Part shown: positions 47,429 through 58,137 of the stretch, one piece after another
Position numbering within the stretch: the first letter of the stretch is position 1
How the letters are laid out: each line of letters begins with the position of its first letter
DNA from: Ephydatia muelleri
Lineage: Eukaryota; Porifera; Demospongiae; Spongillida; Spongillidae
Assembly: GCA_013339895.1 (NCBI GenBank)
Contig: JABACO010000001.1
Coordinates: forward strand, 12,261,348-12,325,347
Direction of reading: 5' to 3'
DNA: 64,000 bases
Made by a program: the position numbers and the translations under genes
Notes under the pieces: generated by a model
Databases searched by the model: none
Seen by the model: the letters and a program-made list of their open reading frames with translations, nothing else
What the model was told of the DNA's origin: nothing

Positions 47429-48836
47429 GGATCGTTTCCGCGAAAAGGGACCTAACGCATGTTTTTTCAAGATTTCAAATTTTTTTGTATTGTTGATATA
47501 TTAGAAGACTGAAATGTCCTCTATACATTTCTGCTTACGCACTGAGAATCGGAGTATGAACTGAAGTTGTAACTCTTTAGCGGGTAACAGCGCAATATTA
47601 CGCCGCATCTGTTATAAAGAAGACAACTATTATCAGTCTATCCACGAACGTTTTTGGAGCCATCGACACATTGTTCAGAGGAAAGGTTTTTTGCTCCTCA
47701 GAACATATGTACATGTTTACAAAGAACGGTTTCCCGCAACGCGTAAGCGCGTATTCCTCGCAATACCGCAATGATTGCCAAACAGTTAATTAGCGATACA
47801 TTTCAACGCAAGAGTTAGATTTCTATTGCGCGTCCTGGAAATTTTATAATTCATGCGCTAGGTCCCTTTACGCGGAAACGTACGGTGGCCCTGGAGGTCG
47901 CGCGACCAAACGGTTTTGCTATTGAACAATACAGCAACGGTCCGATCGATTCCGCGATCAAACAACGATCCAATTCCGCTACCATACAACAGGTCAAAGA
48001 GCATTGATCTATTTCTGCGATCGAACAGTGATCTATTTTTGGGACCGAACAACGGGCCGTTTCTCCGACCGACCAGTCAAACGTACTATGGGATACCTTG
48101 CATGACGTCATAAACAATAGACAAGGCTTATACTACGTATGGTACACAGAGACGATCCTGTACTAGCAGTCGACCGTAAGATAGCGTAACGATACGTATA
48201 CACGCACAAGACGAATAGGAGGCAGCAGAAGACAATCCTGGTCATGCTCGCGTATCTGCGCTAGTGTGAGCGTGTTTCTACAACACTGCCCGTTTTAGTT
48301 CAAATTAACGCGCGAGCTTTTTCTTAAGTCATGTTAGCCTGAAGTAGTTTACTGGTACTAGTACTGCGCTAATGTAACTAGTAGAAACACTTACAGTTTA
48401 CCCAAAAACCACGATACGCCATCGCGAGGATGACCAGGATTGTCTTCTGCTGCCTCCTATTCGTCTTGTGCGTGTATACGTATCGTTACGCTATCTTACA
48501 GTCGACTACTAGTACAGGATCGTCTCTGTGTACCATACGTAGTATTATTTTACCAAGCCTTGTCTATTGTATATGACGTCATGCAAGGTAATGTACGTTT
48601 GACTGGTCGCAGTGGTCGGTCGGAGAAACGGCCCGTTGTTCGATCCCAAAAATAGATCACTGTTCGATCGCAGAAATAGATCAATGCTCTTTGACCTGTT
48701 GTATGGTAGCGGAATTGGATCGTTGTTTGATCGCGGAATCGATCGGACCGTTGCTATATTGTTCAATCGCAAAACCGTGCATGTGTCGTGCAATGTTTGG
48801 TCGCGCGACCTCCAGGGCCACCGTAGAAACGATACC
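47429..48836. mobile_element. GGATCGTTTCC-family element carrying a nested insertion
   Basis: The left terminus is GGATCGTTTCCGCG at 47,429, followed by AAAAGGGACCTAACGCAT. The matching inverse terminus, ATGCGCTAGGTCCCTTTACG, then CGGAAACG, is split at 47,880 by the palindromic element 47,881-48,825 and resumes as GAAACGATACC. Confidence 0.75.
47881..48825. mobile_element. Long-palindrome DNA element with 6-bp target duplication
   Basis: The ends are TACGGTGGCCCTGGAGGTCG and its exact inverse. Inverted arms run about 370-390 bases each (47,881-48,260 and 48,430-48,825), with about 170 bases between. The right arm has an extra 18 or so bases near its end. The flanks GAAACG (47,875-47,880) and GAAACG (48,826-48,831) are a 6-bp target duplication. 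Arms are rich in GATCGATT and TGATCTATTT words. There is no transposase, so it is non-autonomous; the superfamily is not clear. Confidence 0.85.
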
Positions 48837-49060
48837 ATATATCACCACAACAGCAATTGTAATAATTTCAATATAAGTAATATGTATTGAACTATACTTT
48901 GAGAGTCACCATGCAATATCACTATTGCTTGAATGCCTTTGTAGAATGACTCGTCTGGAGATCAACAGTTGCTTTAGCTTGGGACATACATAACACACTA
49001 TCCAACGATGTGATGTCAATATTTATTTGATAAGTTTATGCATTGAAAAAAAAAAGTACC

Positions 49061-49147
49061 AAGCTAAAGGTTTGTGCCATTGGATGATGTTTATATATTT
49101 GACAGGCAAATATATAAACATCATCCAATGGCACAAACCTTTAGCTT
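49061..49147. repeat. Perfect 40-bp hairpin
   Basis: 49,061-49,100 (AAGCTAAAGGTTTGTGCCAT ...) and 49,108-49,147 are exact inverse complements with a 7-base loop GACAGGC. It could be a fold-back element or a small-RNA precursor. No other feature overlaps it. Confidence 0.9.
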
Positions 49148-49408
49148 ATTGACTGCTAAGTGCATGCTGCATACAAGCATGCTCACACAACCATTATTAT
49201 CTCTATCACCATGAAAGTAGTCTGTTAGTTCTGCTGGATTATAAAAATAACCATCACATAGCATATTGCAATACTGACATGGCAATCATGCAGCAGGATA
49301 TACTCTAATCAGGAAACCTTGCCATGTGTTATTCCCCATACATTGCTATTGGTAGTTCAAATGAATATGTGTTTTAATGGCTGAGCTTATGGTAAATATC
49401 CAGGCATT

Positions 49409-50182
49409 ACATTGGATCGTTTCCGCGAAAAGGGACCACATGCATAAATTATAACGGTTGTGATTGACGCAACGCTTTTGAGCCAGGGATGATCATTAGT
49501 ATATATTGTCTCTGATTGAGCTATACATATGTAGCTACTAGTGCGTAGCTGTACACTGAGTGGACTTAGTGTTGTATGTGGGTGCATACATGGTTGTATA
49601 CGCTGAGTGTACTCAGTGATGTGTAGATATATAGCCCTTTATGTGCGCTGAATGTGCGGTGTTTACGCTGCATGCATGCAGGTTCAAAGATCTTATCATG
49701 CGCGTATCAACGGTTAATTGCTATAAGCAGTTCAAATGCATTACGTATAATTCATTGGCTGAGCTTATTGTAGAATCCAAACAATGCATGTACAGTGTAT
49801 ATATATGTAGCTTCCAAAGATGTAAGGTTCAGTACGGATGAAAATAAATCGCGTGCCTTATCCTTAAACCTTGTCATGTGTTATTCCCATGCATACACAG
49901 TTTCAATGCATTACGTGTTTCATTCGCTTATAGCTTATGTAACGCATGCAGCGTAAACACTGCACGGTCAGCGCACGTACAGGGCTATATCTACACATCA
50001 CTGAGTACACTCAGCGTACAACCATGTATGCACCCACATACAACACTAAGTACATAAATAACTACATATTCATGTGTAGCTCAATCAGAGACAATATATA
50101 CTAATGATAATCTCTGGCTCAAAAGCGTTGCGTCGATCACAACCGTTATAATTTATGCATGTGGGCGGAAACGATCCAATGT
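49409..50182. mobile_element. Palindromic MITE of the GGATCGTTTCC family
   Basis: The ends are ACATTGGATCGTTTCCGC and GCGGAAACGATCCAATGT. Inverted arms of about 270 bases share CATAAATTATAACGGTTGTG, GCAACGCTTTTGAGCCAG, AGTATATATTGTCTCTGATT and ACACTGAGTGTACTCAGTG type blocks, with a central unique part of about 200 bases. No coding capacity. Confidence 0.85.
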
Positions 50183-50311
50183 GAATGCATAGAATCCTGG
50201 TTGTCATTGGTTAGCTTATGGTATAATCATAATGAAACATGCATATTCATGAGTTTCCAACAGTAGTTGTATTATAAGATTCAATTGCATGCAGAGATGG
50301 AAAATACCAAG

Positions 50312-50735
50312 ATGTAGGGGCCAAGGGCGTGTCACATGCACAGTCATTTAATGTGGGCTGTGTGTGATGTCTGAGTAGTGCAGCCTCACTTGTATTTTGG
50401 TTTATTTGGTTGGGGGCATTGACTCTTAAAATTGTTCCTATGTATGCATACTTGAACCTCTTCTGTTCAAAAAGGGGAGGGGCCAAGGGCGTGTCACATG
50501 CACAGGCATGTCATGTGGGCTGTGTGTGATGTCTCAGTAGTGCAGCCTCACCTGTATTTTGGTTTGTTTGGTTGGGGATATGTAACTCTTTAATTTTTTC
50601 CCTATGTATGCACACTTGAACCTCTCCTGTTCAAAAAAGGGAGGGGCCAAGGGCGTGTCACATACACAGGCATGTCATGTGGGCTGTGTGTGATGTCTGA
50701 GTAGTGCAGCCTCACCTGTATTTTGGTGCATTCTT
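50312..50735. repeat. About 175-bp tandem repeat abutting a splice donor
   Basis: Two and a half copies of GGGGCCAAGGGCGTGTCACA ... GTGCAGCCTCACCTGTATTT. Read on the minus strand, each unit ends with AAATACAGGTGAGGCTGC, the same sequence as the donor of the exon at 50,716-50,948. The exon edge and the start of its intron have therefore been tandemly duplicated. Confidence 0.85.
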
Positions 50736-50948
50736 TTCCTGATCAGCCTTGTAGCTGTCGCGTACAGAGGCCTTCTTCTTTTCGGGATCGGCCTTGTAGC
50801 TGTCGCGTACAGAGGCCTTCTTCTTTCGCTGTCGGTCTTGTAGCGCGCTCGGGGATTTAGCCTTGTTTTCTTGTGATAAAATATCGTCTTGCTTTTGAAG
50901 GTATTCCGCTCGTTGCTTAGATCTCTTCTTTTGATTACGCGAAGGCAT
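50716..50948 (-). CDS. First exon of a Lys-rich repeat protein
   Basis: On the minus strand an ATG at 50,948 opens 77 codons ending at CAG|GTGAGG. The start MPSRNQKKRSKQRAEYLQKQ is strongly basic. It is followed by tandem copies of KKKASVRDSYKADPE (15 residues, about two copies). I know this repeat type as a very common, expanded N-terminal segment of sponge and cnidarian proteins tied to mobile elements. Downstream exons are not found; the sequence that follows is the tandem repeat above. The gene is probably a truncated mobile-element gene. Confidence 0.5.
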
Positions 50949-51869
50949 TTAACTTCACTAGCCAAAGTATCGATTAAACTGGAACACCAAATAAATTTCG
51001 TGCAGGTTGGAGTATTTTATACTGCAAGCTGTACAATTAACTTCATTGAACAAACCAAATAAACTTCTGCAATAACTTCATACCAATTCCTATATAGAAC
51101 TTGCTACCGCATGAGGTACTTCTCTTTTTAAGTGTCTCATTGCCCTTATAGGATAACGTGCAGGTAAATTCCGAAGATATTGGTGCTATTGCCGTTCTTC
51201 AAAACCGTTTGTATCGTGTTATACCTTCCTAAGGAAGAAGAAGAAGAAGACGATGACCAAGAATTATGTTGGGACTGGGCACGAGAAAAAGGAATTCGTT
51301 TGTTTCTCTAAAAGCACATCGTTTTATGACACGGAACAAACGTAGAACTGTAGATCTTTGAGTTCTCGTTCCATCGCGACAAAGAGATAAGCGATCCGTT
51401 TCTCCGTTGGCCCTCCAGGCGCGAGTGAAGTTATTTTAATGATATTCATCAATCCTCAATCAATCCTATATTGAGTGCTGCCGCAGGTTCAGATACGCTG
51501 TTTCACTTTAAAATACATCATAATTAAGGATAATTCCCTTTATGGGAAATTCCGCACGGTAATTTATGTAGGAGACTTGGAACGCCCTTACGGAAAATTC
51601 ATGACAAACAATTGTTTTATGCTGGCTACGGAAAAACTTCAATAAGGCATGCCGAAGTAGTATTATAACTGTTATTGAGATATTAAGTGTACTTCTGCAT
51701 AAATAAATTCAGGTGCAAAGCCATGAATTGTGGAATTCCTCGAAGTGCCTAGAGTTTGCACAACATGTCAGCTGTGCAGACCACAGCTCCACTGAAACCG
51801 GTCCTTGCTTTGGGATTTGTGAGTCGATTACAAGTATTTATTGCCAGTTGTTATTACATTGAGTTATGT
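50949..51869. other. Intergenic
   Basis: No exon is supported. A short AAGAAG run lies at about 51,234-51,252. The word TTTCACTTTAAAATACAT at about 51,500 is inverted at about 51,880 (ATGTATTTTAAAGTGAAACAGC), which may mark an edge of the following integrase relic. Confidence 0.35.
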
Positions 51870-52373
51870 CCAGTTACAATGTATTTTAAAGTGAAACAGC
51901 GTATGCCATTAGACTTAAAACTACACCTTTTGCTGGCACCACCAGTAGATGGTAAATACCAATGGATTTTACACTGCATTGATTATTTGTCTAATTTTAA
52001 TTTTGCCTACCTTTCCCTCAAAACATGCAAAATGTGTAGCAGAATGCCTAGGTAAAAATGTGTTCCCATATATTGGAATTCCACGCAATTAGATAGTGAA
52101 AGAGAATTTATTCACTATGCCATTAAGGAGCTTATAGATCAATGGCATTCAAACATTCCGCTTGTAAGTGGACGACCTCGCCACCCTCAAACACAGGGAG
52201 TGGTTGAAAGAGCTCATGCCATACTGGAGAGAAAACAGTCAGCAGAAATTAGCAACGGTAAAAGTGTAATATCTCCATTCTGGTCTAAACTACTTTAAAA
52301 AGTCGATTGTATGAAAACCCAAGTTCACAACACTACTGGCAGATCTCCGTATGAGATGATGTTTGGTAGATGA
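51870..52373 (+). pseudogene. Retroviral-type integrase relic
   Basis: The plus strand shows DGKYQWILHCIDYLSNFNFA (start of the rve core, first catalytic Asp region), then after stops GRPRHPQTQGVVERAHAILE (catalytic Glu region) and TQVHNTTGRSPYEMMFGR. GRPRHPQxQGxVER is typical of the KRBA2/SCAND3-like and Ty3-type integrases. Several in-frame stops (for example at about 52,054 and 52,300) make it dead. It differs clearly from the integrase at 56.5-59.0 kb. Confidence 0.7.
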
Positions 52374-53088
52374 GAAGTTGAATTTTCATAAAGCAAAAAA
52401 TCTACTATTAATCTGGAGGAGGACTTGGAGACTGATGGTGTTGTCCTTGACATTGCGTCACAATAGTGTCATAACTACCAAATGTACAAACGAAAGTGAA
52501 GAACCCTGTGAGGAAGGGAATCTCTGTATTGATCAGAATCCAGATGTGTCTAACTGTGATGATGATAGTGCTGGTGAGCCTAAGTGTCTTCAAAAGACAT
52601 TTTGATGAAACCAGTGGTGTTAGCGATGGTTTTAGAAACTATGATGGAGATATGCATGGACTGTGGTGATTATGCGCAGCGACATAATACTTATAGTGCT
52701 TCGTTCCGTGTGTTCCGTGTTTTAGTCCTGCGTTCCGTTCCGTTCCATTCCGTGAAATAGACCTAACCCTAGTCTCTCGGCTAGCCGTTTGCAACTTTTT
52801 TTGTCTCACCCAGACGGTGAGTTTATGTGTGTAGATTTTAAAAGAGAAAAAAAGAAGAGGACTTCCCACTTCGCAAGACGATTGTACCAAATTAACGGAT
52901 TCCAATGGTTGCAGTAATCTCCCCTAGACCCTGATTCCCACAGCTGCGGATGGATTACATCACTCTTTCCACGTAGCGGTGACTACTAAAGGCCCGAGGG
53001 ACTATAAGTTCATGATCGCGATTTAAGTGATTTAGACCATGTAAGTCACTGCCAGTGTACATAGCAACGATACACGTACAATATGTTA
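52374..53088. other. Intergenic with CGTTC-type simple repeat
   Basis: Contains a GTTCCGTTCCGTTCC stretch at about 52,730-52,748. The part up to about 52,605 may be the acidic tail of the preceding integrase relic (EEPCEEGNLCIDQNPDVSNC). No gene is called. Confidence 0.35.
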
Positions 53089-53172
53089 GTCTCATACCCA
53101 TGCAGACTCAAAGTGTTTCGCGTATCATGTATCCTTAGTGCGTAACTTTGGGTCTGGGTACGAGCATGAGAC
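53089..53172. mobile_element. Small fold-back MITE
   Basis: GTCTCATACCCATGCAGACT at 53,089 is mirrored by GTCTGGGTACGAGCATGAGAC at 53,152-53,172. A related end (GTCTGGGTACGAGACTACC) occurs at about 21,777. Confidence 0.6.
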
Positions 53173-53179
53173 TTGCCAG

Positions 53180-53640
53180 TTGGCCACCACAACCCATACC
53201 AATTCAAGACTTAGCTATCAATGGGAACTGCATAATTAGATTCAATCCGGGATGAAAATGATTACCTCTTATCAGAAACTATGAGGAGTGAAAATCCCAT
53301 TCAATTCCCTTAGATTGATATAGGCAGATATTACTTTTATTCGCCGTGTGACAAGTAGGATTTTGGCATCCACAAACCATACCAATTTAAGTAGCTAATA
53401 ATGACGTCTGCATTATAAGATTTATACCCAGATGAACTTTTATCAGGAAATAATGAGATATAAAAACTTATTGAATTCAAAACATTGACTGAAAGCCAAG
53501 TAGAATCTTGGCATCTACAAACCATACCATTACAAGTAGCTACTAATGGGCTCCCATCCATTGACGGCCATTCAAATGTGAGTGACTGTTTTAGTTGTTG
53601 AAAGATTTGGCATCTCCAAATCATACAAATTGAAGTGGGT
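53180..53640. repeat. Eroded about 175-bp tandem repeat
   Basis: CACAAACCATACCAATTTAA-like starts recur at about 53,187, 53,370, 53,515 and 53,609, each followed by similar AT-rich sequence with TTATCAGGAAATAATGAG-type words. Confidence 0.6.
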
Positions 53641-54769
53641 GGGTGTATTGGAGGTGTTTAATGCAGCCCAAATCGTATATGGTGTTACTATAACACAACT
53701 ACGGATATACATGTATGCCTCGATATATGCTATTTAATCACTAAAGCGAGGGTGTCGACCAATTATGAAGCCATTGGTCATTATTCCTATCCCATGATAT
53801 GTGTGGTCAACACGGAAAAATCTCGTAGAATCATTTTATGATATATTAAATAATTTATCAACTGTCGCTTGCGATTTGAAATTGATTCCCCATTGAAAAT
53901 TCATTCTATGATTTTTCAATTGAAAATAATTACGTAATGATTTTTCAATGATTTACAAATCAAGTGTTGATTTTTCAAGTGAAAATGAATGAATCCTATT
54001 GATTTTTCAATTGATTTTTTTTCTTTAGCCTTAAATTTACTTTTATTGCAATTGTATTTTGCTTCAAGTGGGAGTGGCATGTGATTAGGCAGCTGATAGC
54101 AGAAACGTCTTGCCTACATAATACCAGAGATGATTGTGTATGCATCCCTCTTGGTCATGGTCCAAATCAAGTCTTTCAGTATGTAACTGTTATAATTTGA
54201 TGTGTTTGAATACACAAACAATAAAAATGCTACCAAGGATCAGAATAATTACAATAGAATACAGTTGATTTTTATCTGAAAATGATCATCTTGGAATTTG
54301 AATGACATATAAAGATGGCCATTTTCCTGCTGGAGCCAGGATGCAATGGCCTCCAAATCTCCGTGGACTTAGAATTCTATCCTGTTCATACAATTTATTG
54401 TGAACAATATAAAGTCAACTTAATTTATCTAGCTCAGGTATCCATTTGACATACGACAAAATGCATACCTGTATTTCTTCTTGTAGACCTTCATTGTCGC
54501 AACTGAATGCAACTGTATTCAGTATGTGGAGTATGAACTATGATGAGTACATTTGATCATTGACCACACATCATCCAAATTTGGTGTACATATGCTTCAG
54601 GACTATGCTCACCTGGTAGTTCGTTATCCTGTTAAGCGTTGACCCCAAAAATTCAGCGGTGTCTTCGAGTGGTAGAATAACAATAAAAAACGTCCCCTTG
54701 CAATTTGAGCAATCACAGGCATATAGCACTTCCTTGAGCTTGATCTTTTACCGTCGTTGAGGTTAGAGT
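53641..54769. other. Intergenic, AT-rich
   Basis: Rich in TGATTTTTCAATTGA-type words at 53,875-54,015 that are self-complementary. No gene is supported. Confidence 0.35.
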
Positions 54770-55926
54770 CCTAGGGTGTGTAACCTCCCCTGCATAATGA
54801 AAATCGATTTTTCCGAATACTTTTAAAACACTAATCGATTTTTCAGGTTTTTGTGGATCTGAAAATCGATTTTTCCGAATAGTTTAAAAAACAAAATCGA
54901 TTTTTCCGAATAGGTTTTGCCAAATTTCCTGCCGAATACCTAGGTTATTCAGGTTATTTTGCTTGTGGAGTGCACACTCAGAAGATAATTTATGTCTGCA
55001 CAGAAATCCACCTGGTCTTGCACCCAAAATAGAGCTATGCATGTCAGTAGAAAACACAGAGACACAAAGGTCTACAGTAGCATGCATGTGTTTGCCAAAT
55101 AGAGTTTAATAAATTGTATGTCTTTACCATGCACTTGTACATATCCATAGTAATGTATCCAACACTAACCACGGAGACCAGACATCACCATTATAAACTC
55201 ACCCCACATCACCTACAATCACGTACTCCACTTACAATCATCCCACAATACTCCATTCCCGTTCTCGCTAAATGCATATGAAATTTTCCATTAATAATGC
55301 TCTCTAATTCCTCCACATACTCAAACAGAGCGTGCATACTTACTTGAAGTGGGTGAGAAGTCTGTCATTCTGTTTCACTCGCTAGCGCAATACTCAGATA
55401 TGTTCACTTCGGTACCACTGTACAATAAAACAATGCAATACTAGTACTGGTACATAAATTTATTGCTACTACATATAACAACTCGTGGCATATACTAATG
55501 AACTTACGTGAAGACGACGATAACAGCACTGAGCTAGTACACGCTGTATGTTTTGTATCCCCAATTGATGCACATTAAATATTTTGTATTATATTACTAT
55601 CTATTTACTCAATTATTGAGTGCTTCCGATGTCGTTATGTATGTATAAATAGTAAAAACAACAGTGACGTAGTATAACTCTAATTATCAATTGAAAATCA
55701 TATCCGGATATCGTTATAAAAAGATATTCGAATAATGGACGAATTGTCGATGCTGACGACGAATACCTAAGTACCTCCGAATGGAGAAACATAAACCGGT
55801 TATTTCGAATAGATAAAATTCACTAATCGATTTTTCCGAGTAATGCTAAGTTGCTATTCGAACGGATAGGTTTTTGCGAATATCCGAATAACCCGAATAA
55901 CCTGATAACCGGTTACACACCCTAGG
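54770..55926. mobile_element. TIR element with CCTAGGGTGTGTAACC ends
   Basis: The left end is CCTAGGGTGTGTAACC at 54,770 and the right end is GGTTACACACCCTAGG ending at 55,926, an exact inverse. The interior begins with four copies of AATCGATTTTTCCGAAT and ends with ATTCGAA/GAATAACC words that partly mirror them. No transposase. Flanks TTAGAGT and TTAGACA share TTAGA, but a target duplication is not certain. Confidence 0.75.
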
Positions 55927-56159
55927 TTAGACATGTGTATAAATTAATAAACAACGGCTATAGCCTCTAATTTTAGCACACCAATTTTCACGAATTGTTA
56001 TCAAATTCGCTCGCCCGATGACTTCTTAAAAGCTAAAGCAAAGCAGTGGGCAAACATCTGAGATTATATCCTTTCGTACCAAACTAAGGCAAATAGATGA
56101 ACGCGTCATCGAAGTAGAGAGAGCTGTGCATGGAGCGCTTGGGGATTGTCCCGGCAAAA

Positions 56160-56285
56160 GCAGTCCTACCTAGAAGTGGTCCGGGCGGACCACTTTTGGT
56201 TGCCAAAAAAGGTCCGCCCGGACTGAAATGGGCTGCCAAAAGTGGTCCGACCTTGCCAAAAGTGGTCCACCGTCCCGACCAATCG
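56160..56285. repeat. GTGGTCC repeats with 13-bp hairpin
   Basis: GTCCGGGCGGACC (56,179-56,191) and GGTCCGCCCGGAC (56,211-56,223) are inverted, followed by two more GCCAAAAGTGGTCC copies. This is a small repeat of unknown origin. Confidence 0.6.
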
Positions 56286-56483
56286 TTGTAAGCTTATTTC
56301 AAGTGCATGTTATCCGCATGTTGTTACAACCAATCATGGTTTGAACATGTGCGCATGCATGTAGTTACCCCTTTGTTTACAATAACACTAATAATACACT
56401 TGTGATTACACAGCACACAAAAAATGTTAATTGTACATTCCAGTACACTTATGATTCAAAATGATTCAGTGATGCAAGCTTCA

Positions 56484-56630
56484 TTGACAGTCACTACAGT
56501 TCCACTCTAAAGGCAAATCTGAAACTTTGCATTGTAAGCATGCACTGTGATACCAATTTAAGCATTGACAGCACTGCACCATTGGCTTACCATCATTAGG
56601 CAAGCGACAAGAACAGTAAATAGATATACT
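56484..56630 (-). CDS. PHD-type zinc finger segment
   Basis: About 47 residues end the reading frame at 56,481. They contain YCSCRLP, QCCQCLNWYHSAC and a final WNCSDCQ. The Cys/His order (C-x-C, C-x2-C, H-x2-C, C-x2-C) is C4HC3, the PHD pattern. The Met/Val before it suits an H3-tail binding groove. It sits downstream of the integrase, where chromoviruses carry a chromodomain. Binding to methylated histone H3 would be inference. Confidence 0.7.
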
Positions 56631-57595
56631 TTCACACTTTTCTACATACTTTGCCCTTTTCCGTATGGGATTGCTCGGAAACATAGAACATATTTTGGTT
56701 TCAAGACACTTTATCAGGTGGGGTCTCATTTTTTCTTGCTCAAAACGAACAGTGGTTGGGTCAATCCTCTCTAGAACCATCATCACTTTGAAAACCATCA
56801 TCTCCTTTAGAACCATCATCTTCTTCACAACCATGGCCTTCTAGACAACCATCGTCCCCTTCTTCTCCTGTAGAACCATCATCTATTTTTGAACCATCAC
56901 ACCTGCCAAAACAATCCATATTGTGAGAAACACCAAAGTCATCATCTTCTACAGGACCATCAACATTTGATCTGTTCTCATCCTCATCAAAATGGCATTG
57001 TGACGAGGTTGGTGAAAGGTATGGTTTAAGGTGAACACCGTTTACACTCTTAGTAACCTTTTTGGGGGCTTTCAACTGATGCGAGAGAGTACAGACCCTT
57101 CCCAAGACTCTTTGTTATGACAAATGGTCCCACATACCTGCAATCCATCTTTCCACCTTTTCTCTTCTTTCTTGTAAAATCCTTCTTTAGAACTTTGGTT
57201 CCTATTTGACAGGCTTTAGGGTTTGCATGTCTCCTATCAAAATTTTGCTTTTGCTTGATTTGCGCTTTCTCAATATTCTCCTGCACTTGTTTTTTAACAC
57301 TGCATCTTTGCTTGGTTATTTCTTCAATGTCCAATACATTATCTTGGAAAAACAGACCATGATTAACAACTGCTTCTACCTGCTCCATCTTTAGGTCGAT
57401 GGGAAGAGTCGCTTTTCTTCCAAACATGATTTCGAAAGGAGTATACAGTGCAGATTCATGGCACGAAGTGTTGTAAGCAAAAATACAACCATCTAAGACC
57501 ATGTCCCAATTGTCTTTCTTTGAAGCACAAAATTTTACGACCATTGTTTGCAGGGTCTGATTGAACCGCTCTACCAAGCCATTGGCCTATAAGGG

Positions 57596-58137
57596 AACAT
57601 GATTGTGGTTTATAAATCACATGCTCAATGCAACATGTTCATGAACTGCAAATTGTATGCATACTTATGTGTCCTGCAATTAAAAAAACTTGGTTTGTAA
57701 GTTTAGATCATAAGTAAGATATACCTGCTTATTCAATTTATAACACCTTACTTAACATGGTCAGCATTTTTCCTTTTAAGACAGATAGTTAATAATCAAA
57801 ACTCACTCATGTTATTATACTTTTTATTTTCTCCCAATTTTCCTTGATTGTGGGACACCATGTATATATGCCAAATCACACATTAGTTTCCTCCCAGAAA
57901 ATCAAGCACCCATTCAAATCACTAAATGTACATCTACATCAAGGCCTTTTGATGTATTGATTACACATGTCTATGAAAACTTGAACTTTCTATGATTAAA
58001 AATAAAAATATTGCTCCTTCAATTGCATGCACATTGTAGAATGAATCAATGAAAGACAATGCCTAGTACAATAAGATGCAACAGCTAATTTTTTGGTGTA
58101 CAGAAAGCTAGCTTTTGTATGAAGCAATGAATCATCA
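57596..58137 (-). other. Intron inside the integrase coding region
   Basis: A 542-base AT-rich insert between CCTCAG|GTTTGATG and CTTATAG|GCCAATGG. It splits the highly conserved HPQ-xNGxxER segment exactly in frame. The insert has stops in all three frames. Confidence 0.75.
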
